Below are positions 31,183-39,525 of a DNA stretch of 43,457 nucleotides, in pieces. The stretch is from assembly GCA_004557125.1 (NCBI GenBank), contig SFET01000027.1, positions 1-43,457 of the forward strand, written 5' to 3'. The notes beneath the pieces are model-generated. The model did no database searches. It saw only the letters and a list, made by a program, of their open reading frames with translations, and had not been told where the DNA came from. The DNA comes from Clostridiales bacterium (GTDB lineage Bacteria > Bacillota > Clostridia > Christensenellales > Aristaeellaceae). Position 1 is the stretch's first letter. Every line of letters begins with the position of its first letter. The position numbers and the translations under genes were made by a program.

Positions 31183-32724
31183 TTACTTGATGGCGTTGAC
31201 CAGCTCGACGGCGGCGGCGTGCACCTTTGCGGCGACGGCGGCGCTGATCTCGGTGGCGGCCTGGGCATCGGCGGCGGACTTCAGTTCGTCATATGCGGCG
31301 TAGCAGTCCTGCTGCAGCGCATCCAGCGTGGCGTTGATCTCGGCGAGCTTCGCCTCGTCGGCCTTGCCGGCCTCGATCAGGTTGGACAGCGCGTCGAAGG
31401 TCCAGTACATGGAATCCGCCCAGTTTTCGGGCAGGGCCACGTAGCCCTCCACGGGCACGCGCTCGCCGTTCTCGTCGCGCTTATACTTGGTGGTGGCGTA
31501 GGAGATTTCCGCGTCCGCATTCTCCTCCTCGGTGAACTCCGCGGGCAGGGTGCTCAGCTGATAGCCCGCGTAGGTGTCGGTGGTCAGCATGGGATAGTAG
31601 GGAACGAAGGCGCTGTAACAGGCGTCGTCCATGGCGACCCACTCCACGGTGTCAGTCGCGCTGTCCTCCGCGCTGATCTGGAAGATGTGGGTCTCCAGAT
31701 TGCGGTTGGAGCCGATGCCGCCGATGTGGTAGTAGCCGATCACGTCCTCGATGGTGAAGGCGTGCTCCGGCGCGATGCCGGTGTACATGGGAACGATGTT
31801 GCCGTCCGCGTCCACGTTGGAGATTACGTAGTCGGCGGGGACGGGTTCGTCGCCGGCGGCGGCGTTGAAGTACTTCAGCGCGTTGACCATGCGCTCGTTG
31901 GCCTCCTGGTCGGCGTTGTAGGAGGCGACGTAGTCGATGGTGTTGGCTTCCTCGTCGCCCACGTAGGTTCCGGCCTGCTTGGCGACTTCGATCAGGTTTT
32001 CGGAGGCGATGACGTTTTCGGTATCGTCCAGGTCGATCAGGCCGATGATGGACATGTTCGGCTGGGCGAAGGCCATGCTGTCGCTGAGCTTCAGCGCGAT
32101 GTACGCATGGCCCGTGGTGTTCTCCACGTACCAGGTCTCGCTGTCGTCGGCGATCAGGATGCCGGAGCCGCCGCAGCAGCCCGACGCATCGTAGATGCCC
32201 AGCAGCAGCTCCACCGCTTCCTTGGCGCTTGCGGACTCGCTGAGCAGAATGGTGGTGATTTCGGCCTCCTCGATGCCCAGATCCTCGTAGGGGTCGACCT
32301 CATACAGCGCGTCGGAGCAGCCGATGGTCTCGGTGGCGCTCACGGTCACGCCCATCTCATTGGTGCCGCCCGCCTCGTAGGGGGTGTGCGCGTGGGTTCC
32401 GCCGCAATCCGGGCACTCGCCGCCGACCGCGTCGCCGTTGTCATCGCTGAAGGCGGTGTAGGCGTAGCTGTCCTTGGTGAAGGTGTAGGAGAAGCCGTAG
32501 CAGCCGTCGTACGCTTCGCCCGCGACGTGCTTTCCGGCGGGACTCACGTAGAACAGCTTGTTGTAGCTGTTGGAGATGTCCTCCGAGCGGGCCAGGATCG
32601 TCTCGCCGCCGGCGGTCAGGCCGGAGCCCACGTAGATCGCCGTGCAAGCCAGCGCGCTCACGCAGGAGAGACACAGGATAAATGCAAGCATAAGGGAGAT
32701 ACAGATTTTCATTTTGGCAGACAT
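31183..32724 (-). CDS. Secreted C69-family dipeptidase
   Basis: A 513-residue exported dipeptidase of the C69 (PepD-like, Ntn hydrolase) family. With ATG 32724 the signal peptide is residues 1-26 (ISLMLAFILCLSCVSALA) and its removal exposes C27 in ACTAIYVGSGLTAGG, the expected N-terminal nucleophile. The conserved ILARSEDISNSYNK follows, then GTNEMGVTVSATETI and the DDSETWYVENTTGHAYIAL strand. Two extra CxxC/CCGG pairs (CPDCGG, GCCGGSG) may form disulphides. GTG 32733 is a weaker start because it is only 2 bases from AAGGA. It has a consensus promoter with a dyad in the spacer. Confidence 0.88.
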   Translation of the reverse strand: MSAKMKICISLMLAFILCLSCVSALACTAIYVGSGLTAGGETILARSEDISNSYNKLFYVSPAGKHVAGEAYDGCYGFSYTFTKDSYAYTAFSDDNGDAVGGECPDCGGTHAHTPYEAGGTNEMGVTVSATETIGCSDALYEVDPYEDLGIEEAEITTILLSESASAKEAVELLLGIYDASGCCGGSGILIADDSETWYVENTTGHAYIALKLSDSMAFAQPNMSIIGLIDLDDTENVIASENLIEVAKQAGTYVGDEEANTIDYVASYNADQEANERMVNALKYFNAAAGDEPVPADYVISNVDADGNIVPMYTGIAPEHAFTIEDVIGYYHIGGIGSNRNLETHIFQISAEDSATDTVEWVAMDDACYSAFVPYYPMLTTDTYAGYQLSTLPAEFTEEENADAEISYATTKYKRDENGERVPVEGYVALPENWADSMYWTFDALSNLIEAGKADEAKLAEINATLDALQQDCYAAYDELKSAADAQAATEISAAVAAKVHAAAVELVNAIK

Positions 32725-32759
32725 GATGCACACCGTCCTTACTGAATTGGATACTCCGC

Positions 32760-32788
32760 ATTATAGTGCATGTTTATGCATATGTCAA
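32760..32788 (-). promoter_or_regulatory. Consensus promoter of the C69 dipeptidase with spacer dyad
   Basis: Minus strand TTGACA (32783-32788), 17 bases, TATAAT (32760-32765), both perfect. The spacer contains TGCAT-AAAC-ATGCA (32767-32780), a perfect dyad that could be a repressor site. Confidence 0.85.
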
Positions 32789-32823
32789 GCATTTTTCTGA
32801 ATTTCTATGCATTTATTTCCTGT

Positions 32824-32889
32824 AAAAAACCCCGTCCGTTGGAACAAAGCGGCGCGCGCAATGCGGTCACCTTGCACAACGGAGCGGGG
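32824..32889 (-). terminator. Terminator of adenine deaminase
   Basis: Minus strand CCCCGCTCCGTTG (32877-32889) pairs with CAACGGACGGGG (32830-32841), one bulge, followed by TTTTTT. Confidence 0.8.
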
Positions 32890-32906
32890 GACTTGCGGCG
32901 ATGGGC

Positions 32907-34643
32907 TCAGACGAAGCGCTGGGTATTGACGTCGATGACGCCGCGGGTGGTGAGGCGCAGCGTGGGAATGACCGGCAGCGACATAAAGCTCAGGGACATG
33001 AAGGGGTCGATGCCCGGGTGCACGCCCAGGTCGAAGGCGGCCTGCCTGGTCCGCTCCAGGGCGGCATTGACGTCGGCGAGGGGCGCGTCGCTCATCAAAC
33101 CGGCGATCTCCAGCGGCAGTTCGCTGCATACGCATGCATCCGCAACAACCACGATGCCACCGTGATCGTCCAGGATGCGGTTCGCAGCGAAGGCCATGTC
33201 CGCAGGATCGGCGCCCACCACGATGATGTTGTGGGAGTCGTGGCAGATGGAGGTGGCCACCGCGCCGCGCTTGAGGCCGTATCCCTGCAGATAGCCCAGG
33301 CCGATGTGGCCGGTGTGCCGGTGGCGCTCGATGACGGCGATCTTCAGAATGTCCCGCTGCGGATCGGGGCGGTCCGCGTAGCCGTTGTCGGTGGTGACGA
33401 TCTCGCCGGGCACCATGCCGATCACGCCGCGGGGCCGCGCGTCCTCGAAGTCCTCGGGGCGCAAGTGGTCGAGATGGAAGGTGTCGTGGGCGCGCCGGTT
33501 GAGGTAATCGTCGATGCGGGGCGCGGGAATGTCGCGCAGCTTGCCGTGATCGAAGTACAATTCGCCGCCCTTGAACACCATCTCGACGTTGAAGTGGGCG
33601 AAATCGTCCACGATGGCGAAGTCCGCCAGGTAGCCCGGCGCGATGGCCCCGCGATTGTTCAGCAGGAAGTAGCGCGCGGCATTGTGGCAGGCCAGCTTGA
33701 CGGCGATGATGGGATCGACGCCGTAATCGTTGATGGCGCGGCGAACGATGGAATCGATGTGCCCCTCCTCCAGCAGGTCGCTGGGGTGGCGGTCGTCGCA
33801 GCAGAACATGCAGCGGTCGCAATAGCGGGGCGTCATCAGCGGCGCCAGCGCCTCCAGATTCTTCGCCGCGGTGCCCTCGCGGATCATGATGAACTGGCCG
33901 CGCTTCAGCTTGGCGATGGCGTCCTCCACGGTGGAGCACTCGTGATCAGAGTACACGCCGGCGGCGATGTAGGCGTCCAGCTCCCTGCCGGAGAGGCCCG
34001 GAGCGTGGCCGTCGATCTTCTTGTGGTGGGCCTGGGCGGCGATGATCTTGGCGACCACGTCCGGATCGTTGTGGGTCACACCGTAGGCGTTCATCATCTC
34101 CGCCAGCCCCTGCACCCGGGGATGATCGTAGTAGGAGTCGATGTCGCGATAGTCCAGCACCGCACCGGATTCGTCCAGCGGCGTGGAGGGCACGCAGGAG
34201 GGCAGCATGAAGCGCACGTCGATGGGCAGGCCATCGGTGGCCTGGAGCATGTAATCGATGCCGTCGGCGCCCATGACGTTGGTGATCTCGTGGGGATCGG
34301 TGATGACCGTGGTGGTGCCGTGGGGCAGCACCGCCCGGGCGAACTCCCGGGGCGACACCAGGCTGGACTCCAGGTGGATGTGGGCGTCGATGAAGCCGGG
34401 ACAGACGATGCGGCCGCGCATGTCGTACTCCCGCTCCCCCTCGTAGCTCCCCAGGCCCACGATCAGGCCGTTCGCGCAGGCGATGTCCGCCGTGCGCAGT
34501 TCGTTGGAGAACACGTTGACGTAGCGGGCGTTCTTCAGCACCAGGTCCGCCTTCTTCCGCCCGGAAGCCGCTTCGATGATCTGCTGCTTCTTCAGCAGCT
34601 TGCGCTGGATTCGCGCGGAGTAGCTTTCGTTGGATCTTGCCAT
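32907..34643 (-). CDS. ade: Adenine deaminase
   Basis: A 578-residue metal-dependent amidohydrolase that turns adenine into hypoxanthine for purine salvage. It has the family's N-terminal composite domain (KADLVLKNARYVNVFSNELR), the metal motif GFIDAHIHLESS with H88 and H90, TTTVITDPHEITNV, GHAPGLSG near residue 215, DDRHPSDLLEEGHID near 295, and the long C-terminal domain with ICHDSHNIIVVGAD. ATG 34643 follows AGGAGAGGTG; a much longer upstream frame is spurious. It lies downstream of oadB and oadG, separated from them by a terminator-like hairpin, so it may be only partly co-transcribed. Confidence 0.95.
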   Translation of the reverse strand: MARSNESYSARIQRKLLKKQQIIEAASGRKKADLVLKNARYVNVFSNELRTADIACANGLIVGLGSYEGEREYDMRGRIVCPGFIDAHIHLESSLVSPREFARAVLPHGTTTVITDPHEITNVMGADGIDYMLQATDGLPIDVRFMLPSCVPSTPLDESGAVLDYRDIDSYYDHPRVQGLAEMMNAYGVTHNDPDVVAKIIAAQAHHKKIDGHAPGLSGRELDAYIAAGVYSDHECSTVEDAIAKLKRGQFIMIREGTAAKNLEALAPLMTPRYCDRCMFCCDDRHPSDLLEEGHIDSIVRRAINDYGVDPIIAVKLACHNAARYFLLNNRGAIAPGYLADFAIVDDFAHFNVEMVFKGGELYFDHGKLRDIPAPRIDDYLNRRAHDTFHLDHLRPEDFEDARPRGVIGMVPGEIVTTDNGYADRPDPQRDILKIAVIERHRHTGHIGLGYLQGYGLKRGAVATSICHDSHNIIVVGADPADMAFAANRILDDHGGIVVVADACVCSELPLEIAGLMSDAPLADVNAALERTRQAAFDLGVHPGIDPFMSLSFMSLPVIPTLRLTTRGVIDVNTQRFV

Positions 34644-34702
34644 GTGCACACCTCTCCTTCGCATCGTGATGGATGCCGGCCGCAGCCGGCGGTTTGAAAA
34701 GA

Positions 34703-34731
34703 GCGCGCAGGTTCTCAGGGAACCCGCGCGC
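34703..34731 (-). terminator. Hairpin between oadG and ade
   Basis: Minus strand GCGCGCGGGTTC pairs with GAACCTGCGCGC (one mismatch), followed by TCTTTTC; partial termination before ade is likely. Confidence 0.7.
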
Positions 34732-34744
34732 CGGTGGAACAGAA

Positions 34745-34864
34745 TCAGTGAAAGACCCTGCGGATCAGCAGGATGACCAGGTAGATGACGATCATGACCA
34801 CGAAGATGGCGGCCATGCCCTTGCCGGTGATGATCAGGGACTGCAGCACGTTGGAAAGATTCAT
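34745..34864 (-). CDS. 39-residue OadG-like sodium pump subunit
   Basis: A very short gene with a perfect AGGAGGTG 6 bases before the ATG. The product begins MNLSNVLQSLIITGKGMAAI, continues FVVMIVIYLVILLIRRVFH and stops. It is one membrane helix with GKGM before it, which is the pattern of the N-terminal helix of OadG/sodium pump decarboxylase gamma subunits (there usually 80 or more residues with a Pro/Ala-rich tail). It sits 12 bases after the beta subunit gene. The normal role of gamma is assembly and zinc binding of the decarboxylase pump; only the membrane anchor part is kept here. Confidence 0.8.
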   Translation of the reverse strand: MNLSNVLQSLIITGKGMAAIFVVMIVIYLVILLIRRVFH

Positions 34865-34876
34865 CTGCGCACCTCC

Positions 34877-35968
34877 TCAGCCCACCAGGGAAATGATCAG
34901 TCCGCCCACGATGGCGGAGGCGATCTGCCCGGCGACGTTCGCTCCTGCCGCGTGCATCAGCAGGAAGTTGTAGGGATCCTCCTTGAGGCCCATCTTGTGC
35001 ACCACGCGGGAGGCCATGGGGAAGGCGGAGATGCCCGCCGCGCCGATCATGGGGTTCATCTTCTCCTTGCGGAACAGGTTCAAAAACTTCACGAACAGCA
35101 CGCCGCCGAAGGTGTCGAACACGAAAGCCACCAGGCCCAGGCCCAGGATCATCAGGGTTTGCGGCCGCAAAAAGGCCTCGCCCTGCATGCTGATGGCCAC
35201 GGTGATGCCCAAGAGCAGCGTGATCAGGTTCGCCAGCACTTTCTGTGCGGTCTCGGAGAGGGCGCCCAGCACGCCGCATTCGCGGATCAGGTTGCCGAAC
35301 ATCAAAAAGCCCACCAGAGACGCCGAAGCGGGGGCCACCAGCGCCGCGATCATCGTCACGCAGATGGGGAACAGGATGCGCAGCGTGCGGGACACGTCCG
35401 CCGGGTTGTACTGCATGCGGATCCGGCGCTCCTTCTGAGTGGTGATGAGCCGGATGCAGGGGGGCTGGACGATGGGCACCAGCGCCATGTAGGAGTAGGC
35501 GGCGACGATGATCGCGCCGATGTACTGCGTGCCGAAGTGGTTGGCCACCACGATGGAGGTGGGTCCGTCCGCCGCGCCGATGATGGCGATGGAGGCGGCG
35601 TCGGTGAGCTCAAAGCCCATGAGGCTGGCCATGATCAGCGTGAAGAAGATGCCGAACTGGGCCGCCGCGCCGATCAGCAGCAGGCTGGGATTGGACAGCA
35701 GCGGGCCGAAGTCGATCATCGCGCCGATGCCCACGAACAGCAGCAGCGGAAACAGCTCGTTGGCGATGCCCGCATTGTACAGGGTCTCCAGCACCGCGTT
35801 CGCGCCGGAGAAGGGAAGGTTGACCAGGATCGCGCCGAAGCCCATCGGCAGCAGCAGCGTGGGCTCCATGTCCTTCTTGATGGCCAGGTAGATCAGGATG
35901 CCGCCGATCACCCACATCACCGGCATCTGCCAGGTGATGGCATGTAAATTGGTCAGGAAACTCTCCAT
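34877..35968 (-). CDS. Sodium ion-translocating decarboxylase beta subunit (OadB/GcdB type)
   Basis: A 363-residue membrane protein with about ten segments. In Na+-pumping decarboxylases (oxaloacetate, methylmalonyl-CoA, glutaconyl-CoA) the beta subunit decarboxylates carboxybiotin and exports Na+. Family landmarks are present: FVGIGAMIDFGPLLSNPSL near residues 78-96 with the essential aspartate, IIGAADGPTSIVVAN near 130-144, and GAAGISAFPMASRVVHKMG and MHAAGANVAGQI near the end. GGAGGAATC precedes the ATG. The expected alpha subunit (carboxyltransferase) and biotin carrier are not in the window; the partners here are a tiny OadG and adenine deaminase. Confidence 0.92.
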   Translation of the reverse strand: MESFLTNLHAITWQMPVMWVIGGILIYLAIKKDMEPTLLLPMGFGAILVNLPFSGANAVLETLYNAGIANELFPLLLFVGIGAMIDFGPLLSNPSLLLIGAAAQFGIFFTLIMASLMGFELTDAASIAIIGAADGPTSIVVANHFGTQYIGAIIVAAYSYMALVPIVQPPCIRLITTQKERRIRMQYNPADVSRTLRILFPICVTMIAALVAPASASLVGFLMFGNLIRECGVLGALSETAQKVLANLITLLLGITVAISMQGEAFLRPQTLMILGLGLVAFVFDTFGGVLFVKFLNLFRKEKMNPMIGAAGISAFPMASRVVHKMGLKEDPYNFLLMHAAGANVAGQIASAIVGGLIISLVG

Positions 35969-36083
35969 GATTCCTCCTTGCAGTGTGTCCGAATATGTTG
36001 TACGGCCCTGTCCCTACACACAAAGGATACGGCCGCAGAACCCGCGAAATGCCGCAAAAGGGCCGCCGGTCCGGAGTTCTACC

Positions 36084-36112
36084 ATGATATACCGGCGGCG
36101 AACTTTTGTCAA
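36084..36112 (-). promoter_or_regulatory. Promoter of the oadB-oadG unit
   Basis: Minus strand TTGACA (36107-36112), 17 bases, TATCAT (36084-36089). The -35 overlaps the last codons of the upstream phospholipase-like gene. Confidence 0.85.
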
Positions 36113-36876
36113 TCGGAATCGTGTTCCTTTCCTGCAAAATCCGGCGCAACCCAGGCGTCCAGCAGCGCACCGGCGTCGATGGCCGCGAAGTAGCGCTCCA
36201 GCTGCTCCGCAGCAACGGGCGCGCCCTCCTTCAATTTCTGATCCAGCATTGCAATGCCACGCAGCACCCCCTCCGACGGCTCGGCGTAGGGGATGATGCC
36301 GTCCCAGGCGGGGCTCAGCTTGCCCGGCAGCGACGCAAGGAAGGTGCCGCTCTGGGTGGCCAGCGCGCGCCGCATGGCCCAGTACAGGCGCACATCGGCG
36401 CGAAACTGGCGGGGCGTGAGGCTGTGGTACATCTCCACCGCGGCGCGGCAGTCGGCCTCGCCGGGAAAGATGCGCCGGGGAAGCTCGCCCTCGCCGCGCA
36501 GGTACAGCGCCCGGTCGTAGGCGGCCTCCAGCGGCAGGTGGCGCACCTCGCCCCGGGCATCCATGGCCTTGAGCTCCGGGTGACAGAGGCGATCCAGGGC
36601 GTAGTGGGTGAAGAAGCCCGCGGCGTAGTCCGCCGCGCGGGGCAAACCGCCGCGCACGCTCTCGCGCATGCGCTCCAGCGCCACGAAGCCCGGCTGGCGG
36701 TGCAGGCCGAAGCCCTCGGCGCGGTGGCGGGCATTGAGATCGGTGAACAGGGGATCCGGGCCAAAGGTGCCCAGGCGGAAGGCGATGGAATCGGGATCGA
36801 TGCGATCCCGCAGCGCCCGGCCGCAGGCCTTCCACACCCGGCGGGCAAAGACATAGTGTGCAAGCTGATCCGGCAT
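36109..36876 (-). CDS. Zinc-dependent phospholipase C-like protein
   Basis: A 255-residue protein of the zinc-dependent phospholipase C/S1-P1-like group. Metal-ligand patterns: QLAHYVFARRVW at residues 4-15, LGTFGPDPLFTDLNARH near 35-51, and GFFTHYALDRLCHPELKA near 87-104, all histidine- and aspartate-containing as in the family. It lacks a signal peptide, which secreted phospholipases have, so it probably acts inside the cell; many such clostridial paralogues have no known substrate. It lies 26 bases downstream of cardiolipin synthase, same strand, so the two phospholipid-related genes may form one unit. Confidence 0.75.
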   Translation of the reverse strand: MPDQLAHYVFARRVWKACGRALRDRIDPDSIAFRLGTFGPDPLFTDLNARHRAEGFGLHRQPGFVALERMRESVRGGLPRAADYAAGFFTHYALDRLCHPELKAMDARGEVRHLPLEAAYDRALYLRGEGELPRRIFPGEADCRAAVEMYHSLTPRQFRADVRLYWAMRRALATQSGTFLASLPGKLSPAWDGIIPYAEPSEGVLRGIAMLDQKLKEGAPVAAEQLERYFAAIDAGALLDAWVAPDFAGKEHDSD

Positions 36877-36901
36877 GATTGCCTCCTTGCGGGATTTCCC
36901 T

Positions 36902-38449
36902 TTACAGCAGCGGCGCCAGCAGCCGCAGCAGGCTCTGCACGATGCGCGTGTGCATTCTCCTGCCCTGGCCGTAGCTGTCGGTCATCTCCCGGCACTTGGG
37001 GAAGGTGGCCTCGAAATCGCTGCGCACATCCCGCACTGCGCTGCAGCGGTACATGAGCACTGCATCCTCAAAGTGCAGATACAGGCTGCGATAGTCCAGG
37101 TTGATGGTGCCCACCACGGCGGTGCTGTCGTCGCAGAGCATCTGCTTGGCGTGCATGAAGCCCGGCGCATATTCGAAGATGCGCACGCCGCAGCGCGCCA
37201 GCTGGGCATAGTAGGATCGGGTGAGCTGGAACACCAGCTTCTTGTCCGGGATGCCCGGCGTGATGATGCGCACGTCCACGCCGCGCTTGGCGGCCAGCGT
37301 CAGCTCCTGGGTCATCTCGTCGTCCAGGATCAGGTAGGGCGTGGTGATCCAGCAGTAGCGCCGGGCGTTCTTCAGCACGTTCATGTACACGTTCTCGCCC
37401 ACGCGCTCCTCATCCAGCGGGGAATCGGCGTAGGGCTGCACGTAGCCGTCGGAGAGGTTCTGATCCTGATCGGTGCAGATGTAGCGCTGGAAGTCGGCGT
37501 CCATGCGCTTGACGGCGTTCCACATCTCCAGGAACATCATCGTCAGGCTGCGCACCGCGTCGCCCCGCAGCAGCACGCCGGTGTCCTTCCATTCGCCATA
37601 CGGATTTACGCGGTTGAAGTACTCGTCCGCCAGGTTGTAGCCGCCGGTGAAGCCCACGCGGCCGTCGATGACGGTGATCTTGCGGTGGTCGCGGTTGTTC
37701 ATGAAGGCGCTGGCGATGGGCAGGATCGGATTGAACACCCGGCACTGGATGCCCTGCGCTTCCATGCGGCGCACAAAGCCACGATCGATGAAGGCCACGC
37801 TGCCCACATCGTCGTAGAACAGGCGCACCTCCACGCCGGCCCTTGCCCGCTCGGCAAGAATCTCCTCGATTTCGAAGAAGCTCGACGAGCATTCGATGGC
37901 GTGGTATTCCATGAAGATGAACTTCTTCGCCCTCTTCAACTCCGCCTTCAGCGCCCCGAAGGCGAGATCCGTATCGGCGTGAAACTCCACCTGCGTGTTG
38001 CGGTAGGCGGGAAACTTGCACCAGGATTGCAGATAGCGCATCTGCGACGCCGCGCCGGCATCCTCCACCTCCAGCGCCTGCAGCACGTCCGGATCCTGCT
38101 GCAGATTCAGAAATACGCTGCGGTCGATGCTCTCGTAGCGCTTGCGCATGGTGTGCGTCGCCCAGGGCTGGCCCACCAGCACGTACAGAAGCAGGCCCAG
38201 CACCGGAAACACCAGGATCAGCAGAATCCACAGGTTCTTGGAGGCCGCGCTGCGATGCTGGTTCACGATCAGCACCGCCACCACCAGCGCAAGGATCTCC
38301 GTGACGAGCTGCACCGAGGGAAACAGTCCGCCCGCGCGGCCGATCATCGATACGATCCAGCCGATCTGCAGGCACAGCGCCAGCGCGGCAAAGAATGCCC
38401 TGCCGATGCTGTTCTTTACTGCGCGCGCGTCCTTCCTGCGGTCGTTCAT
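36902..38449 (-). CDS. cls: Cardiolipin synthase
   Basis: A 515-residue membrane enzyme of the phospholipase D superfamily that condenses phosphatidylglycerol into cardiolipin. Three membrane segments occupy about residues 17-93. Two HKD motifs follow: H255-K257-D262 in NRDHRKITVIDGRVGFTGGY and H433-K435-D440 in FMHAKQMLCDDSTAVVGTIN. The length fits ClsA-type enzymes. ATG 38449 is used because GGGGAGGACC precedes it. It leads a unit with the phospholipase C-like gene. Confidence 0.94.
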   Translation of the reverse strand: MNDRRKDARAVKNSIGRAFFAALALCLQIGWIVSMIGRAGGLFPSVQLVTEILALVVAVLIVNQHRSAASKNLWILLILVFPVLGLLLYVLVGQPWATHTMRKRYESIDRSVFLNLQQDPDVLQALEVEDAGAASQMRYLQSWCKFPAYRNTQVEFHADTDLAFGALKAELKRAKKFIFMEYHAIECSSSFFEIEEILAERARAGVEVRLFYDDVGSVAFIDRGFVRRMEAQGIQCRVFNPILPIASAFMNNRDHRKITVIDGRVGFTGGYNLADEYFNRVNPYGEWKDTGVLLRGDAVRSLTMMFLEMWNAVKRMDADFQRYICTDQDQNLSDGYVQPYADSPLDEERVGENVYMNVLKNARRYCWITTPYLILDDEMTQELTLAAKRGVDVRIITPGIPDKKLVFQLTRSYYAQLARCGVRIFEYAPGFMHAKQMLCDDSTAVVGTINLDYRSLYLHFEDAVLMYRCSAVRDVRSDFEATFPKCREMTDSYGQGRRMHTRIVQSLLRLLAPLL

Positions 38450-38591
38450 CTTCGGTCCTCCCCATCGATCTGCCATTTCATGTCATCTTATCGCCGCAGG
38501 TTAAATTGAGTATGAACTTTCCCGCCCATCCCGCTCAGTATTCCAAATTCGCGGCGTTTCATTCGCTCCGCAAAAAAGCCGCGCCCGGGGC

Positions 38592-38620
38592 TGTACAGGC
38601 GCGCGATTCCGTGATATAAT
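38592..38620 (+). promoter_or_regulatory. Promoter of the DUF134-NifX gene
   Basis: TGTACA (38592-38597), 17 bases, TATAAT (38615-38620). Confidence 0.75.
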
Positions 38621-38652
38621 CGTCATATGTCGGAAACGAGGGGGCGATTTGT

Positions 38653-39400
38653 ATGTCGAGACCGCAGCGATGCCGGAGGATCTGCTTTGAGCCGGAGGTG
38701 TGCAGCTTTTCGCCGGAGGGAGGCGCACCGGGCGAAGCGGTGGTGCTGAGCCTGGACGAGTTCGAGGCGATCCGCCTGGTGGACGCCGAGGGGCGCACCC
38801 ACGCCCAGTGCGCCGCGCAGATGGACATCTCCCGCACCACGGTGACGGAGATCTGCGAGCGCGCCCACCGCAAGATTGCCCAAAGCCTGGTCAGCGGCCG
38901 GGCGCTGGTGATTGCCGGGGGCAACTATCGCCTCTGCGACGGTTCTGCGGCGCGCTGCTGCTGCGGGCCGTGCCGCTTTCGGGCTAACAAAACGGAACAA
39001 GAGGAGGAAGGAAACATGCGCATTGCAGTAACCTATGAAAACGGGGAAATCTTTCAGCACTTCGGACACAGCGAACACTTCAAGCTCTACGAGGTACAGG
39101 ACGGCAAGGTGGTTCGCAGCCAGGTGATCGACACCCTGGGCAGCGGTCACGGCGCGCTGGCGGGCTTTCTGCGCCTGCACGAGGTGACGGTGCTGCGGCG
39201 GCGGCGCGCGCATGGCGCTGGAGCAGGCGGGCATTCAGCTCTACGGCGGCGTGCAGGGCAGTGCGGACGATGCGGTGCAGGCGTTCATCGACGGAAAGCT
39301 GGAATACAACCCCGACGTGATGTGCAGCCACCACGACCACGGCGAGGGCCACAGCTGCGGCGAACACGGCCACAACTGCGGCAACGGCGGCTGCCACTGA
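38653..39400 (+). pseudogene. DUF134-NifX-like fusion gene with frame break
   Basis: The first part (residues 1-110) is a DUF134 helix-turn-helix domain (RPQRCRRICFEPEVCSF, VLSLDEFEAIRLVDAEGRTH, ISRTTVTEICERAHRKIAQS) ending in CCCGPCRF. Without a stop it runs into a dinitrogenase iron-molybdenum cofactor (NifX/NafY-like) domain at ATG 39016, which has its own AGGAGGAAGG, so two products may be made. After HEVTVL (about 39195) the frame is lost: the expected glycine-rich ICGGIGGGAR region is shortened to a run of CGG triplets, and the domain resumes in another frame at MALEQAGIQLYGG (39212) to a metal-binding His/Cys tail (CSHHDHGEGHSCGEHGHNCG). A missing stretch of 14 bases would explain it. 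Confidence 0.75.
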
Positions 39401-39415
39401 CGGACGGTTACAAGC

Positions 39416-39454
39416 AAACATAACCACCGGCTCAGCCGGTGGTTATGTTTTTGC
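39416..39454. terminator. Terminator after the DUF134-NifX gene
   Basis: Arms 39416-39432 and 39434-39450 pair perfectly (17 bp, with the top bases forming the loop), followed by TTTTTGCC. Confidence 0.85.
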
Positions 39455-39525
39455 CCTGATGCGAATCCAGGCATTTGAAACAGGCTCCGGAATCTCCTCC
39501 GGTGCCTGTTTCCGTGTGCGGCGCG

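Noticed and set aside
31153..32745. Long plus-strand frame opposite the C69 dipeptidase
   Set aside because: Same kind of shadow; no start site, low-complexity product.
32901..34697. Long plus-strand frame opposite adenine deaminase
   Set aside because: Antisense shadow of a certain gene.
36875..38509. Long plus-strand frame opposite cardiolipin synthase
   Set aside because: Antisense shadow; the HKD motifs are on the minus strand.
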